DNA of 52,209 nucleotides, from assembly GCA_035384605.1 (NCBI GenBank), contig DAOOIV010000024.1, positions 1 through 52,209 of the forward strand, written 5' to 3'. The notes beneath the pieces were generated by a model. That model was not told the origin of the DNA, made no database searches, and saw only the letters and a program-made list of their open reading frames with translations. A program made the translations under genes and the position numbers. Positions within the stretch are counted from its first letter, which is position 1; each line of letters opens with the position of its first letter. Positions 1-8,129 of this stretch are shown in pieces. Source of the DNA: Phycisphaerae bacterium. GTDB taxonomy: Bacteria > Planctomycetota > Phycisphaerae > UBA1845 > PWPN01.

Positions 1-260
1 ATATTCTGCAGGCCAAGATTGGCAGGTTTTCGTCCTGCTCCGTCCTTGTGACTTCGCAGGGCTTAGACCATGCCCTGCCATTTTCCCGCACATCCGCAGG
101 TTTATATCGCTCTGAACCTGGCTACTGTCGGTCCTCCGTCAGTGGCAGTTTGGTGAGCTTTTTAGGTTCTGCGGACACATGAGGGGTCATAGAATTTGGG
201 GTATTTACCGTTCTGGTGGTCGGAGTTTCATTTCCGAGACAAAGCTTGGGAGGACACGTC
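1..260. other. Leader region, no gene recognised
   Basis: No convincing gene. The reading frames here overlap one another and resemble nothing known. A purine-rich GGGAGGA at 248-254 is the ribosome binding site of the next gene. Confidence 0.4.
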
Positions 261-1196
261 ATGCGGAAGCGTTCAACGTTGCTTGCAGGATTGTTGCTGG
301 TTTCAGGAATCCCACTTGTATTGGCGCCGAGTTGCACCATCACTTTGGTCACACCGGAGATGGTGACATCGACGGAGACGCGGAACGTAACGCTGCCGGC
401 CGGCGCATCCGTCGTTGTATCCAACGAACTTGGCACGACCAAGGTGCAGGTGGAGGAGACGGCAACGCAAGCCACGGTGCAAATCGTTCGTGTGGCCTAC
501 GCGGCCAGCGAAGAGGATGCAGAGGACCTGTTGACCCAGATGGAGGTGACCATCACCGAGCCCACCGGCGGGGACAATCGTCTGGTTGTCGCGGCCAAGG
601 CGGTGGAAGGGGCGACGAGCGACGAGGGCAAGTTCAACATGGTCGTCAACGACGATGACGTGGTGATCACGAGCGTTTTCTCGCGTGCCCGAGTGGCCAA
701 GTACAGAATCACAGTGACTCTTCCACCCGGCCACGGTGTGGAGGTGACTCAGAAAGTCGGCCTGGTGAAGGCCGGCGGTCTGGACACGGCCAGCACGCTG
801 GATGGTGCGGCCGCAACGGTGGTGGCCGAAGGCTGCACGGCGGCCCTGACGGCCAATGCCGATGCCGGCGATGTGAAGGTGACCTCGCATAGCGGGTCAT
901 TGAATGCGACGGTATCGGCGGGGTCGGCGGTGATCGATATTGCGGCTCTGGCGGCTGATGATGTGGTGGACGTGGCAATTGACGCAGGATCCATTGACAT
1001 CGATCTGCCGGCCGGCGTGGCTGCCGATCTGGACGCAGCCGCAAGCATCGGATCGGTCCACTTTGATAAGACCGGCTTCACGGCTGTTACAGTCACGACC
1101 GACACGCTGACGCACGTGGTTGCCAAGCTGAACGGCGGGGGTGCGGAGATCAATCTGCAAACTGACGTCGGCAACATCATCATCGACTCCCGATGA
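261..1196 (+). CDS. Exported DUF4097-like beta-repeat protein
   Basis: A 311-residue protein with a basic start (MRKR), a hydrophobic segment at 7-22 and a Cys at 25 that could be a lipidation site, although A-P-S-C is a poor lipobox. The rest is rich in Ala, Val, Asp, Thr and Gly with alternating short strands (for example DAGDVKVTSHSGSLNATVS), the pattern of DUF4097-type beta-helical or adhesin-like proteins. These are usually exported or surface proteins without a defined reaction. The ATG at 261 was chosen because GGGAGGA lies 6 nt upstream and the signal peptide begins there; an in-frame extension further 5' has neither. A terminator follows at 1283, so it is probably monocistronic. The family call is by composition and pattern only. 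Confidence 0.75.
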   Translation: MRKRSTLLAGLLLVSGIPLVLAPSCTITLVTPEMVTSTETRNVTLPAGASVVVSNELGTTKVQVEETATQATVQIVRVAYAASEEDAEDLLTQMEVTITEPTGGDNRLVVAAKAVEGATSDEGKFNMVVNDDDVVITSVFSRARVAKYRITVTLPPGHGVEVTQKVGLVKAGGLDTASTLDGAAATVVAEGCTAALTANADAGDVKVTSHSGSLNATVSAGSAVIDIAALAADDVVDVAIDAGSIDIDLPAGVAADLDAAASIGSVHFDKTGFTAVTVTTDTLTHVVAKLNGGGAEINLQTDVGNIIIDSR

Positions 1197-1282
1197 CACG
1201 TCTGGCCGGATCGGCATCGACGTGGTGTCCGTCTGCTTGCTGATTGCCGGTGAGCTGAATCGGACACACTGGTATCGTATCG

Positions 1283-1318
1283 GGGCATGGGCGATCCGCT
1301 TGCCGCCCATGCCCTTTT
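1283..1318 (+). terminator. Rho-independent terminator
   Basis: A perfect 10-bp inverted repeat, GGGCATGGGC (1283-1292) and GCCCATGCCC (1305-1314), has a 12-nt loop and is followed directly by TTTTCC. It lies 87 nt after the DUF4097-like gene and separates it from the rnf operon. Confidence 0.75.
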
Positions 1319-1357
1319 CCTTGTTCGCGGCTTGAGCCGATATTCAGGGGGACGGTC

Positions 1358-1385
1358 TTGCAGTCGGCAGACAAGCTTCGATAAT
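1358..1385 (+). promoter_or_regulatory. Possible sigma-70 type promoter of the rnf operon
   Basis: TTGCAG (1358-1363) and GATAAT (1380-1385) are separated by 16 nt. The -10 box matches five of six consensus positions; the -35 matches only three. It sits between the upstream terminator and the first gene of the operon, which is where a promoter is needed. Weak on sequence alone. Confidence 0.3.
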
Positions 1386-1447
1386 ACTGTGCTTTAACGC
1401 TTGGATGGCGGCAGAGGCGGCGCGGCTATGCTGCTGAGGGATCAGCG

Positions 1448-1768
1448 TTGAATTGGCTGGAAAGGTTCTGGACAGGTTGCGGCCACTGTAGGGGCGGGCA
1501 GGAGTGTCCGCTCGCGGGTGCGAACAGCCCGGTCGGGCCCGATGGCACGGGCGGCTTGGCACTGCGGGCGGCGGTGGTCTTTCTGTTGCCGTTGGCATCG
1601 GCCATTGTCTGTTCTCATCTGGCGTGGCGGATGTGGGCCGGCCATGAGCCCGGGTCGAGCGCCGGCTGGCAGATTGCCGGCATGGCTGTCGGGATTGTTC
1701 TGGGGATCGCTGTGGCAAAGGTGTTGATCCGAATCATGCGGCAGCGGCAGACAGACGAAGGAGCGTGA
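1448..1768 (+). CDS. Short RseC-like membrane protein at head of rnf operon
   Basis: A 106-residue protein with a Cys-rich N-terminus (C11, C14, C20: CGHCRGGQEC) and two predicted membrane helices at about 38-60 and 72-96. That order, a cysteine motif then two helices, is the layout of RseC/MucC proteins, which often accompany Rnf genes and in other bacteria are linked to SoxR reduction or sigma-E control. The usual family length is about 140-160, so the N-terminal beta domain seems reduced here. The start is TTG with TGAGGG about 8 nt upstream; the only later Met would remove the cysteines. It ends 1 nt before rnfC, so it is surely co-transcribed. The family assignment is an inference from layout and context. 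Confidence 0.6.
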   Translation: MNWLERFWTGCGHCRGGQECPLAGANSPVGPDGTGGLALRAAVVFLLPLASAIVCSHLAWRMWAGHEPGSSAGWQIAGMAVGIVLGIAVAKVLIRIMRQRQTDEGA

Positions 1769-1769
1769 G

Positions 1770-3161
1770 ATGGTAGTGGCCGTGTTGCGGGAGCGGCTGT
1801 CAGGACTCAAGAGTTTCGCGAGGGGCATCCATCCTCCGCATCGCAAGGAATACTCGGAGACAGAACCGATCCGTTTGTTCGCACCGAAGGGCGAGATCTC
1901 TGTGCCGATGGTTCAGCACATCGGCGCGGCCTGCACTCCGTTGGTCCAGGCGAAAGACGATGTGAGCTACGGTCAGAAGCTGGCGGACACGGATTCACCG
2001 GTGGCGGCGCCGATTCACGCGAGCGTGACCGGGAAGGTCGCGGGGGCAGGGGTGGTTCTTCTTCCCAGCGGGCGTCGCGTGCCGGCGCTGTGGATCAAGC
2101 CGGCGGAAGGCGGTCAGGCGCTTCCGGCGGATTTCCTGTCGCAGTTCCTGAACCGCGACTGGAGCGGCGTGGACCCGTCGCGGTACGATCCTGATGAGAT
2201 TTGCCGGACGATCCGGGACTGCGGGGTCGTAGGCTTGGGCGGAGCCACATTTCCGACGCACATCAAGTTGCGGCGAAATCCGGAACGTCCGGTCGATACG
2301 CTGATTCTCAACGGCTGCGAGTGTGAACCATACCTGACTTCCGATCATCGCTTGATGGTCGAGTGTCCGGAGGCGATCGTGGTCGGTTTGCAACTGGCGG
2401 CTCATGCGGCGGGTGCGCGGCGGTCGATTGTTGCGATCGAGGAGAACAAGCCTGATGCAATCGAGGCGATGCGCAAGGCCTGCCAGGGGCGGCCGATTGA
2501 GATCGCGATTTGTGCCACGAAGTATCCTATGGGCGGCGAGCGTCAATTGGTGCCCGCGGTGCTGGGGCGCACTGTTCCCAGTGCTCCGAAGGGGCTGCCT
2601 CTCGACGTCGGCGTAGTGATGGTTAACGTGGCGACGGCCCACAGTATCGCGCGGGCGGTCGTGAAGAAGATGCCGCTGACTCACCGGGTCGTCACAGTAA
2701 CCGGCAGAGGGGTTGCACGGCCGGGCAACTGGCTGGTGCCGGTGGGGACGATGTTTTCGGAGCTGATAGAGGCTTGTGGCGGGTTGACGGCTGAGGCGGT
2801 TAAGGTGGTCGCGGGTGGTCCGATGATGGGGCCGACGGTGCCGCATTTGAACGTGCCCGTGGTCAAGGGGACGGGCGGGATCACGGTGATGAGCGAGGAG
2901 GAGACTGTTCGGTGGGACGAGAGTCCCTGCATCCGGTGCGGCCGGTGCGTGGACAACTGTCCGCTGCATCTCTCGCCGACGAAGATCGCTCACGCGGTCA
3001 AGTTCCGTGATTACGATCTGGCCAATCAGTATGACATGGCGGCCTGCTGTGAGTGCGGGTGCTGTTCATACGTGTGTCCGGCTCACATACCGCTGGCGCA
3101 GTACATCCGGGCCGGCAAGAACCAGGTTCGACTGATGGCAAGTCAGAGGAAGCAGAAATGA
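1770..3161 (+). CDS. rnfC: Rnf complex subunit C (ferredoxin:NAD oxidoreductase)
   Basis: A 463-residue peripheral subunit of the Rnf complex, the part that binds NADH and FMN. Visible features are the N-terminal RnfC barrel-sandwich region (FARGIHPPHRKEYS), a glycine-rich nucleotide-binding loop GVVGLGGATFPTHIKL at 152-167, the conserved NGCECEPY at 181-188, and two [4Fe-4S] motifs near the C-terminus: C387-x2-C390-x2-C393-x3-C397 and C426-x2-C429-x2-C432-x3-C436. The long Ala/Lys-rich C-terminal tail seen in some proteobacterial RnfC is absent, giving the short form. First of six contiguous rnf genes in the order CDGEAB. Confidence 0.96.
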   Translation: MVVAVLRERLSGLKSFARGIHPPHRKEYSETEPIRLFAPKGEISVPMVQHIGAACTPLVQAKDDVSYGQKLADTDSPVAAPIHASVTGKVAGAGVVLLPSGRRVPALWIKPAEGGQALPADFLSQFLNRDWSGVDPSRYDPDEICRTIRDCGVVGLGGATFPTHIKLRRNPERPVDTLILNGCECEPYLTSDHRLMVECPEAIVVGLQLAAHAAGARRSIVAIEENKPDAIEAMRKACQGRPIEIAICATKYPMGGERQLVPAVLGRTVPSAPKGLPLDVGVVMVNVATAHSIARAVVKKMPLTHRVVTVTGRGVARPGNWLVPVGTMFSELIEACGGLTAEAVKVVAGGPMMGPTVPHLNVPVVKGTGGITVMSEEETVRWDESPCIRCGRCVDNCPLHLSPTKIAHAVKFRDYDLANQYDMAACCECGCCSYVCPAHIPLAQYIRAGKNQVRLMASQRKQK

Positions 3162-3238
3162 GAGGAGAGCCCAGCACGGGTCTTGCGAGGCGGTCGGGCC
3201 CGTGATCGTCATTCACAGGGCCAGGAGCACGAGTTCAG

Positions 3239-4252
3239 ATGAGTGATACAACTTTACCGGCCGAGGCTGCCCAGCCTAAGGGGCCGGACCAGTTTTTGGT
3301 CAGTGCGGCGCCGCACTTGGCGGCGGGGCGGACCACGCGGGGCGTGATGTTTGACGTCGTGTTGGGGCTTATCCCGCTTCTGGTTGCCGCGATTCTGTTC
3401 TATCACGCTCGGGCTGCTTGGCTGACGATCATCACCGTTCTGGGTTGCCTGGCGGCGGAGGGAGCGGCGAATCTGGTCCGCGGACGCAGCCTGGCTTCAC
3501 TCGGCGACGGGTCGGCGTTGGTAACGGGCATGATTTTGGCGTTCTCGCTGCCGCCCCAGTTGCCTCTGTACATGGCGTTCATCGGCGGCGTGGTCGCGAT
3601 CGGCCTGGGGAAAGCCGTTTTTGGCGGCCTGGGGCACAACCTCTTCAATCCCGCGATGGTGGGGCGGGCGTTTCTGATGATTTGCTTTCCCGTGGCGATG
3701 ACCACGTGGTCTGAGCCGGGGACATTGCTTACCGTCGGAGTTGACGCGGTTACCAAGGCGACGCCGCTGGCCGCGGCCAAGTTCCACAGCGACGTGTTGC
3801 CGGGCATGTGGCCGTTGTTCGTGGGGAAGGTTGGCGGCTGCATCGGTGAGACGAGTGCCCTGGCCTGTCTGATCGGCGGGGGATATCTTCTCATTCGCCG
3901 CACCGCCGATTACCGCCAGCCGGTCGCGATGCTGGTTGCGGCGATGGTTTTTGCGGCCATTGCCCATCACTTTGCACCGGCCAAGTGCGCTTCGGCCCTG
4001 TACCACCTGAACAGCGGGGCGATGCTTTTCGGAGCCCTGTTCATCGTGACGGACTACGTTGGGGCGCCGATCACGCCGCTGGGGCGATGGATCTTCGGAG
4101 CGGGCGTGGGCGTTCTGGTCATTCTGATCCGGGTGTTCGGCGGATACCCCGAAGGTGTGATGTACGCGGTTCTGATCATGAACGCATTGACGCCGTTGAT
4201 TGAGCGCTGGACCGTGCCGACGCCGTTCGGCGGGCATGTGCCGCAGGGTTGA
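3239..4252 (+). CDS. rnfD: Rnf complex subunit D (covalent-FMN membrane subunit)
   Basis: A 337-residue polytopic membrane protein with about nine to ten hydrophobic segments, of the RnfD/NqrB family. Conserved stretches include GHNLFNPAMVGRAFL (132-146), GETSALACLIGG (203-214) and TDYVGAPITPLGRWIFG (271-287). In the family an FMN is attached by a phosphoester bond to a Thr in a (S/G)AT motif; the equivalent here is K-A-T-P-L with Thr175, so Lys replaces the usual Gly. It starts 77 nt after rnfC, the largest gap within the operon. CAGGAG lies 11-13 nt before the ATG, a little far. Confidence 0.95.
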   Translation: MSDTTLPAEAAQPKGPDQFLVSAAPHLAAGRTTRGVMFDVVLGLIPLLVAAILFYHARAAWLTIITVLGCLAAEGAANLVRGRSLASLGDGSALVTGMILAFSLPPQLPLYMAFIGGVVAIGLGKAVFGGLGHNLFNPAMVGRAFLMICFPVAMTTWSEPGTLLTVGVDAVTKATPLAAAKFHSDVLPGMWPLFVGKVGGCIGETSALACLIGGGYLLIRRTADYRQPVAMLVAAMVFAAIAHHFAPAKCASALYHLNSGAMLFGALFIVTDYVGAPITPLGRWIFGAGVGVLVILIRVFGGYPEGVMYAVLIMNALTPLIERWTVPTPFGGHVPQG

Positions 4253-4272
4253 GCGGAAGGAGAAGGCGATCG

Positions 4273-4884
4273 ATGAGCAAGTTCGTCGCCGAGTCGTGGC
4301 TGATTCTGTTGCTGGGGCTGGTGTTCGCGGTGCTGTTGGCGGGGGCACAGACGAGTTTGCAGCCGACGATTCGGGTCAATCAGCAGAAGGCTCTGAACGA
4401 GGCCGTCGGCACGGTGGTTCCCGGGACGGTCAAGACCGAGATACTGCCCGTGACCGGCTATGATCGAGAAGTCTTCAGATGCCTGGACGGCGACGGCAAG
4501 CTGATCGGCTGGGCGATTGACGCGGCGGGCATGGGTTTCGCGGACAAGATCAGGGCGGTGATCGGCCTGTCGGCGGATGCCGAGACGATCACGGGTCTGA
4601 AGGTGATCGAAAATGTGGAGACGCCGGGGCTGGGCAACAAGGTCGCCGCCGAGCCGAGAAGCGAGTCGGACAAGGTCTGGGCGGATCAGTACCAGGGTCT
4701 CTCCGCGGGAATGGAGACCACGGTGGTCAAGCGGACCCCGATCAAAGGCAAGAACGAGGTACAGGCGGTGACCGGGGCGACGATCTCGAGCAAGGCGGTG
4801 GCGGACCTTGCCAACAAGGCCATTCAGCGCGTGCGGCCCGAGTTGAAAAAGCAGGATCGTCCCGCCACGGCGGAGAGTCGTTGA
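4273..4884 (+). CDS. rnfG: Rnf complex subunit G (FMN-binding)
   Basis: A 203-residue protein with one N-terminal membrane helix (about 8-27) followed by a periplasmic FMN-binding domain. The flavinylation motif V-T-G-A-T-I-S is at 166-172 with Thr170 as the expected attachment site, and the conserved E-T-P-G-L-G is at 116-121. ApbE, encoded convergently just downstream, is the family known to attach this FMN. The ATG at 4273 was preferred to an upstream in-frame TTG at 4249 because AAGGAG lies about 10 nt before it and the membrane helix follows directly. RnfG passes electrons between RnfD and the rest of the membrane part. Confidence 0.94.
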   Translation: MSKFVAESWLILLLGLVFAVLLAGAQTSLQPTIRVNQQKALNEAVGTVVPGTVKTEILPVTGYDREVFRCLDGDGKLIGWAIDAAGMGFADKIRAVIGLSADAETITGLKVIENVETPGLGNKVAAEPRSESDKVWADQYQGLSAGMETTVVKRTPIKGKNEVQAVTGATISSKAVADLANKAIQRVRPELKKQDRPATAESR

Positions 4885-4895
4885 GGAGCAGGTCG

Positions 4896-5537
4896 ATGGC
4901 CGAAGAGAACGGATCGAACCTTCAGCAGTTTGTGGACGGGATCATCAAGAACAATCCCGTCCTGGTTCAACTGCTGGGCATGTGTCCGACGCTGGCGGTG
5001 ACCAATTCGGTGGACAATGCCCTGGTTATGGGGGCGGCGGTTATTTTCGTTCTGGTGATGTCGAACATGGTTACCAGCCTGTTCCGTCATCTGATTCAGC
5101 CGCACGTGCGCATCCTGGTTTTCACGCTGACGATAGCGACATTTGTGACGATCGCGGATCTGGTGCTCAAGGCGTACGTCTTCGAGGTCAGCAAGAAACT
5201 CGGTCCTTTTGTCCCGCTGATCATCGTCAACTGCATCATCATTGCCCGGGCGGAGGTGGTTGCGTCCAGGAGCGGGTTGCTGCGGTCGCTGGCCGATGCC
5301 CTCGGGTGCGGTCTGGGGTTCACGCTGGCGTTGACGCTTCTGGGGTTGGTGCGCGAGGTGCTGGGTGCGGGTAGCATCACGCTGCCGGGCTGGCGGATTC
5401 TGCTTTGCGATCCGAAGGTGTTCGAGCCGCACGCATGGGTGATCATGATCATGCCGCCCGGGGCGTTTCTGACTCTCGGAGTGGTGATCGGAATCATCAC
5501 GCAGATCCGGATGCGGTCGGCGAGAGGGGGTGCCTGA
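4896..5537 (+). CDS. rnfE: Rnf complex subunit E
   Basis: A 213-residue integral membrane protein with six predicted helices, homologous to NqrD and paired with RnfA. The conserved Cys motifs are LLGMCPTLAVT (Cys30) and PLIIVNCIIIARAE (Cys113). In the family these, together with the two in RnfA, hold an intramembrane [2Fe-2S] cluster. GAGGAG lies 7 nt upstream of the ATG; an in-frame TTG 15 nt earlier lacks a site. Its stop codon shares one base with the rnfA start (TGATG), indicating translational coupling. Confidence 0.95.
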   Translation: MAEENGSNLQQFVDGIIKNNPVLVQLLGMCPTLAVTNSVDNALVMGAAVIFVLVMSNMVTSLFRHLIQPHVRILVFTLTIATFVTIADLVLKAYVFEVSKKLGPFVPLIIVNCIIIARAEVVASRSGLLRSLADALGCGLGFTLALTLLGLVREVLGAGSITLPGWRILLCDPKVFEPHAWVIMIMPPGAFLTLGVVIGIITQIRMRSARGGA

Positions 5538-6154
5538 TGGACATCGGCGTACTCATCGGCATCTTCATCGGGGCGGCCCTGGTCAACAATTTCGTGTTGT
5601 CGACCTTCCTTGGGATCTGTCCTTTTCTGGGTGTATCTCGAAAGGTGGACATGGCCTTCGGCATGGGCTGCGCGGTCACGTTTGTGATGACCATTTCGGG
5701 GATTGTGACGTGGCTGATCGTCCACGGGATTCTCACGCCGATCGGGGCGTGGCTGGGCAATCCCGAGTCGTTGTACTTCCTGAAGTACGTGACGTTCATC
5801 ATGGTCATCGCGTCGATGGTGCAACTGGTGGAGATGTATCTGCGCAAGTTCTTTCCGAGTCTCTACACGGCCTTCGGCGTGTTCCTGCCGCTGATCACGA
5901 CCAACTGTGCGATTCTCGGGGCGTGTCTGTTGATTGACATGAATGAAATCTACCGGGCGAGTCTGTTGAAATCGACGGTGTTCGCTTTTGCCGGCGGTAT
6001 CGGCTTCATGATGGCGATCACCATCATGGCCGGCATTCGCGAGCACCTGCGGTTCAGCGACGTGCCGAAGGCTCTGCGGGGCCCCGCTATTACGCTGCTG
6101 ACCGCATGCATCTTGTCGCTGGCGTTCATGGGCTTTGCGGGGATGGGCAAGTAA
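5537..6154 (+). CDS. rnfA: Rnf complex subunit A
   Basis: A 205-residue integral membrane protein, homologous to NqrE. It has the family signature LVNNFVLSTFLGICPFLGVS at 15-34 with Cys28, and PLITTNCAILG with Cys124. Together with RnfE it forms the symmetric membrane core carrying the intramembrane iron-sulfur cluster. The start was set by the TGATG overlap with rnfE and by matching the usual RnfA length of about 190-205; a longer in-frame extension into rnfE is spurious. rnfB follows after 15 nt. Confidence 0.96.
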   Translation: MDIGVLIGIFIGAALVNNFVLSTFLGICPFLGVSRKVDMAFGMGCAVTFVMTISGIVTWLIVHGILTPIGAWLGNPESLYFLKYVTFIMVIASMVQLVEMYLRKFFPSLYTAFGVFLPLITTNCAILGACLLIDMNEIYRASLLKSTVFAFAGGIGFMMAITIMAGIREHLRFSDVPKALRGPAITLLTACILSLAFMGFAGMGK

Positions 6155-6169
6155 GCTGGAGATGGTGCG

Positions 6170-7063
6170 ATGAACGTGGTCCTGATCGCCGGGGTTGTCC
6201 TGTTCGGCCTGACGCTGGTATTTGCGATGCTGCTGGGCATCGCGAAGGAGAAGCTGCGGGTCGAGGAGGATCCGCGGATACCGGCCGTGCTGGACGTGCT
6301 TCCGGCCGCCAACTGCGGCGGATGCGGATTTGCGGGCTGCGCCGATTTTGCCAAGGCGGTGGTCGAGAAGCGGGCGCCCGTTGACGGCTGCACGGTCGGA
6401 GGATCGAAGACCGCCCAGGCCGTGGCTCGCGTTCTCGGCGTCGAGGTCGTTGAGACCTTTCCGTATCGCCCGGTGGTTCACTGCGGCGCCAAGACTGAAG
6501 ACAAGCTGGGCCGGGTGCCCTACGACGGCGTCGCCAGTTGCGTGGAAGCGAACGTAGTCGGCGTAACGCAGGCTTGCACGTACGGTTGCCTTGGGTTCGG
6601 CGACTGCGCGAAGGCCTGCCCCTTCGATGCCCTGCACATGATCGAGGAGCATCCGGTGGTTGATTATGAGAAATGCACCGGTTGCGGGGCCTGCGTGCGG
6701 GCGTGTCCTCGCAACATTATCCGCATGGTGCCGTTCAAGCAGGATCGGATGCTTGTGGTTGCCTGTTCGAACAAGGAGCCTGCTCGCAGCGTGAGGCAGG
6801 TGTGCAAGGTCGGTTGTATGGGGTGCAAGGCATGTCAGCGGAACTTCGCGCAGCTTTTCGAGGTCCGCGACAACCTCTCATATCTGAACTACGATAACTA
6901 CACGGGGGAGGAGGACTTCGAAAAGGCGATCAACAAGTGTCCGTCGGGCGTCATGATGTTTTTCGGCAAGCCCAAGCCCGAATACGCGGAGATACTGGCC
7001 CAGGATGAAGCCGTCGGCGGCCGATCTGAGGGCGGCGAACCCGCATGCTCGGCTAAGGTATGA
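6170..7063 (+). CDS. rnfB: Rnf complex subunit B (ferredoxin-accepting Fe-S subunit)
   Basis: A 297-residue Fe-S protein with an N-terminal membrane anchor (about 5-25), then the 4Fe-4S domain C49-x2-C52-x4-C57-x16-C74 (NCGGCGFAGC), then ferredoxin-like clusters including C-x3-C-x5-C-x3-C-P (CTYGC...DCAKACPF) and CTGCGACVRACP. A further Cys-rich block, CKVGCMGCKACQ, suggests additional clusters as in other long RnfB proteins. RnfB is the entry point for electrons from reduced ferredoxin. It ends the operon; the last 11 nt overlap the 3' end of apbE on the other strand. Its Pro/Glu-poor tail (after about residue 280) is likely disordered. Confidence 0.95.
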   Translation: MNVVLIAGVVLFGLTLVFAMLLGIAKEKLRVEEDPRIPAVLDVLPAANCGGCGFAGCADFAKAVVEKRAPVDGCTVGGSKTAQAVARVLGVEVVETFPYRPVVHCGAKTEDKLGRVPYDGVASCVEANVVGVTQACTYGCLGFGDCAKACPFDALHMIEEHPVVDYEKCTGCGACVRACPRNIIRMVPFKQDRMLVVACSNKEPARSVRQVCKVGCMGCKACQRNFAQLFEVRDNLSYLNYDNYTGEEDFEKAINKCPSGVMMFFGKPKPEYAEILAQDEAVGGRSEGGEPACSAKV

Positions 7064-8072
7064 TGTATTTGCCGAAACCGGGCGTCTTGGCGATTTGAGG
7101 TTGTGTTGCGTCGCCGGCGATCCACATGACCTCGACGTCCGGAAGTTCTTCGGCCTTTCTTGCTCCCTGCTCAACCGACAGCACGCTGAAGACCGTGGCC
7201 CACGCGTCGGCGCTGATGCCGTCCGGGGCGATGACGGTGACGCTGGGGGCCTGTTCGGCCGGCCGGCCGTTGCGCGGGTCAATGATGTGAGAATACCGTT
7301 GGCCTCCGATGACCGTGAATCGCTGCTGGTTGCCGGAGGTGGCGACGGCTCGGTCGCTCAGGGCCAGCTTCATGATCAGGCCGGATTGGAAGGGATGCTG
7401 GACCCCGATTCGCCAGGGGTCTCCGTTTGCCTGTCTGCCCATGGCGACGATATCGCCGCCGACGTCGATCAAGCCGCTGGTTGCTCCCGCGGCTTTCATG
7501 CGCCGGGCGGCCAGGTCGAGGGCATAGCCTTTGGCGATACCCCCGACATCGATCTGCATACCGGCCACGCCCTTGGTGACGCCGCGGGTTGGGGGGTCAA
7601 GAGCCAGCTTGGTCCAGCCGACGGCCGCAAGAACATCTGAGATCGCGGACGGGTCTGGAAGCCGGTTGTTCTGGCCTGCCTGTTTCCACAAGGCGACCAG
7701 CGGCCGGCAGGTGATGTCGAAAACCCCGCCACTGGCCTGTGACACCTCGGCGGCGCGCTGAAGTACGAAAAAGGTTTCCGGTGAGACAACGAGCGATTCG
7801 CCGGGCGGCAGGGAGTTGAGCCGCGAGATCTCGGTGTCGTCGCGATAATCGCTCATAAGTGAGTTGACTTGCTCGAACGCGGCATAGGCGGCCTCGACGG
7901 CCGTTTGTGCGGTTGTCCGATCGGCGGCGACGGCCGTGACTTCGGCGAGTGTGCCCATAACCTCGCGAGCCTGTTTGGCGGTAGACGGCTGGGGTCGCCT
8001 GCTGCAACCTGTCGTGCAGACGACGATGCAGGCGAGAAACGCTGCTGTGCTGCGTGATGATGGAGAATTCAT
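7053..8072 (-). CDS. apbE: FAD:protein FMN transferase (ApbE), exported
   Basis: A 339-residue ApbE family enzyme that transfers FMN from FAD to Thr residues of exported flavoproteins such as RnfG and RnfD. Conserved blocks visible are DVGGIAKGYALDLA, a VATSGNQQRF segment and YSHIIDPRNGRPA, the flavin and Mg binding regions. An N-terminal hydrophobic stretch ending in C-T-T-G-C (Cys23) suggests export and perhaps lipidation, as for many ApbE. The ATG at 8072 was preferred to a TTG at 8108 because the signal peptide starts there. It is convergent with rnfB, so not in the same transcript, but its position next to the Rnf operon makes Rnf the obvious client. Confidence 0.93.
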   Translation of the reverse strand: MNSPSSRSTAAFLACIVVCTTGCSRRPQPSTAKQAREVMGTLAEVTAVAADRTTAQTAVEAAYAAFEQVNSLMSDYRDDTEISRLNSLPPGESLVVSPETFFVLQRAAEVSQASGGVFDITCRPLVALWKQAGQNNRLPDPSAISDVLAAVGWTKLALDPPTRGVTKGVAGMQIDVGGIAKGYALDLAARRMKAAGATSGLIDVGGDIVAMGRQANGDPWRIGVQHPFQSGLIMKLALSDRAVATSGNQQRFTVIGGQRYSHIIDPRNGRPAEQAPSVTVIAPDGISADAWATVFSVLSVEQGARKAEELPDVEVMWIAGDATQPQIAKTPGFGKYIIP

Positions 8073-8129
8073 GGCCGGAATCGTCGCATACGCCGGCTCG
8101 GCTTGCAAACGTGCATGCCAGGAGGTTGA

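Noticed and set aside
5096..6652. A 518-codon frame on the minus strand opposite rnfE, rnfA and rnfB
   Set aside because: It lies fully opposite three well-conserved genes; the translated product is rich in Arg, His and Gln with no known domain. Long shadow frames are common in GC-rich DNA.
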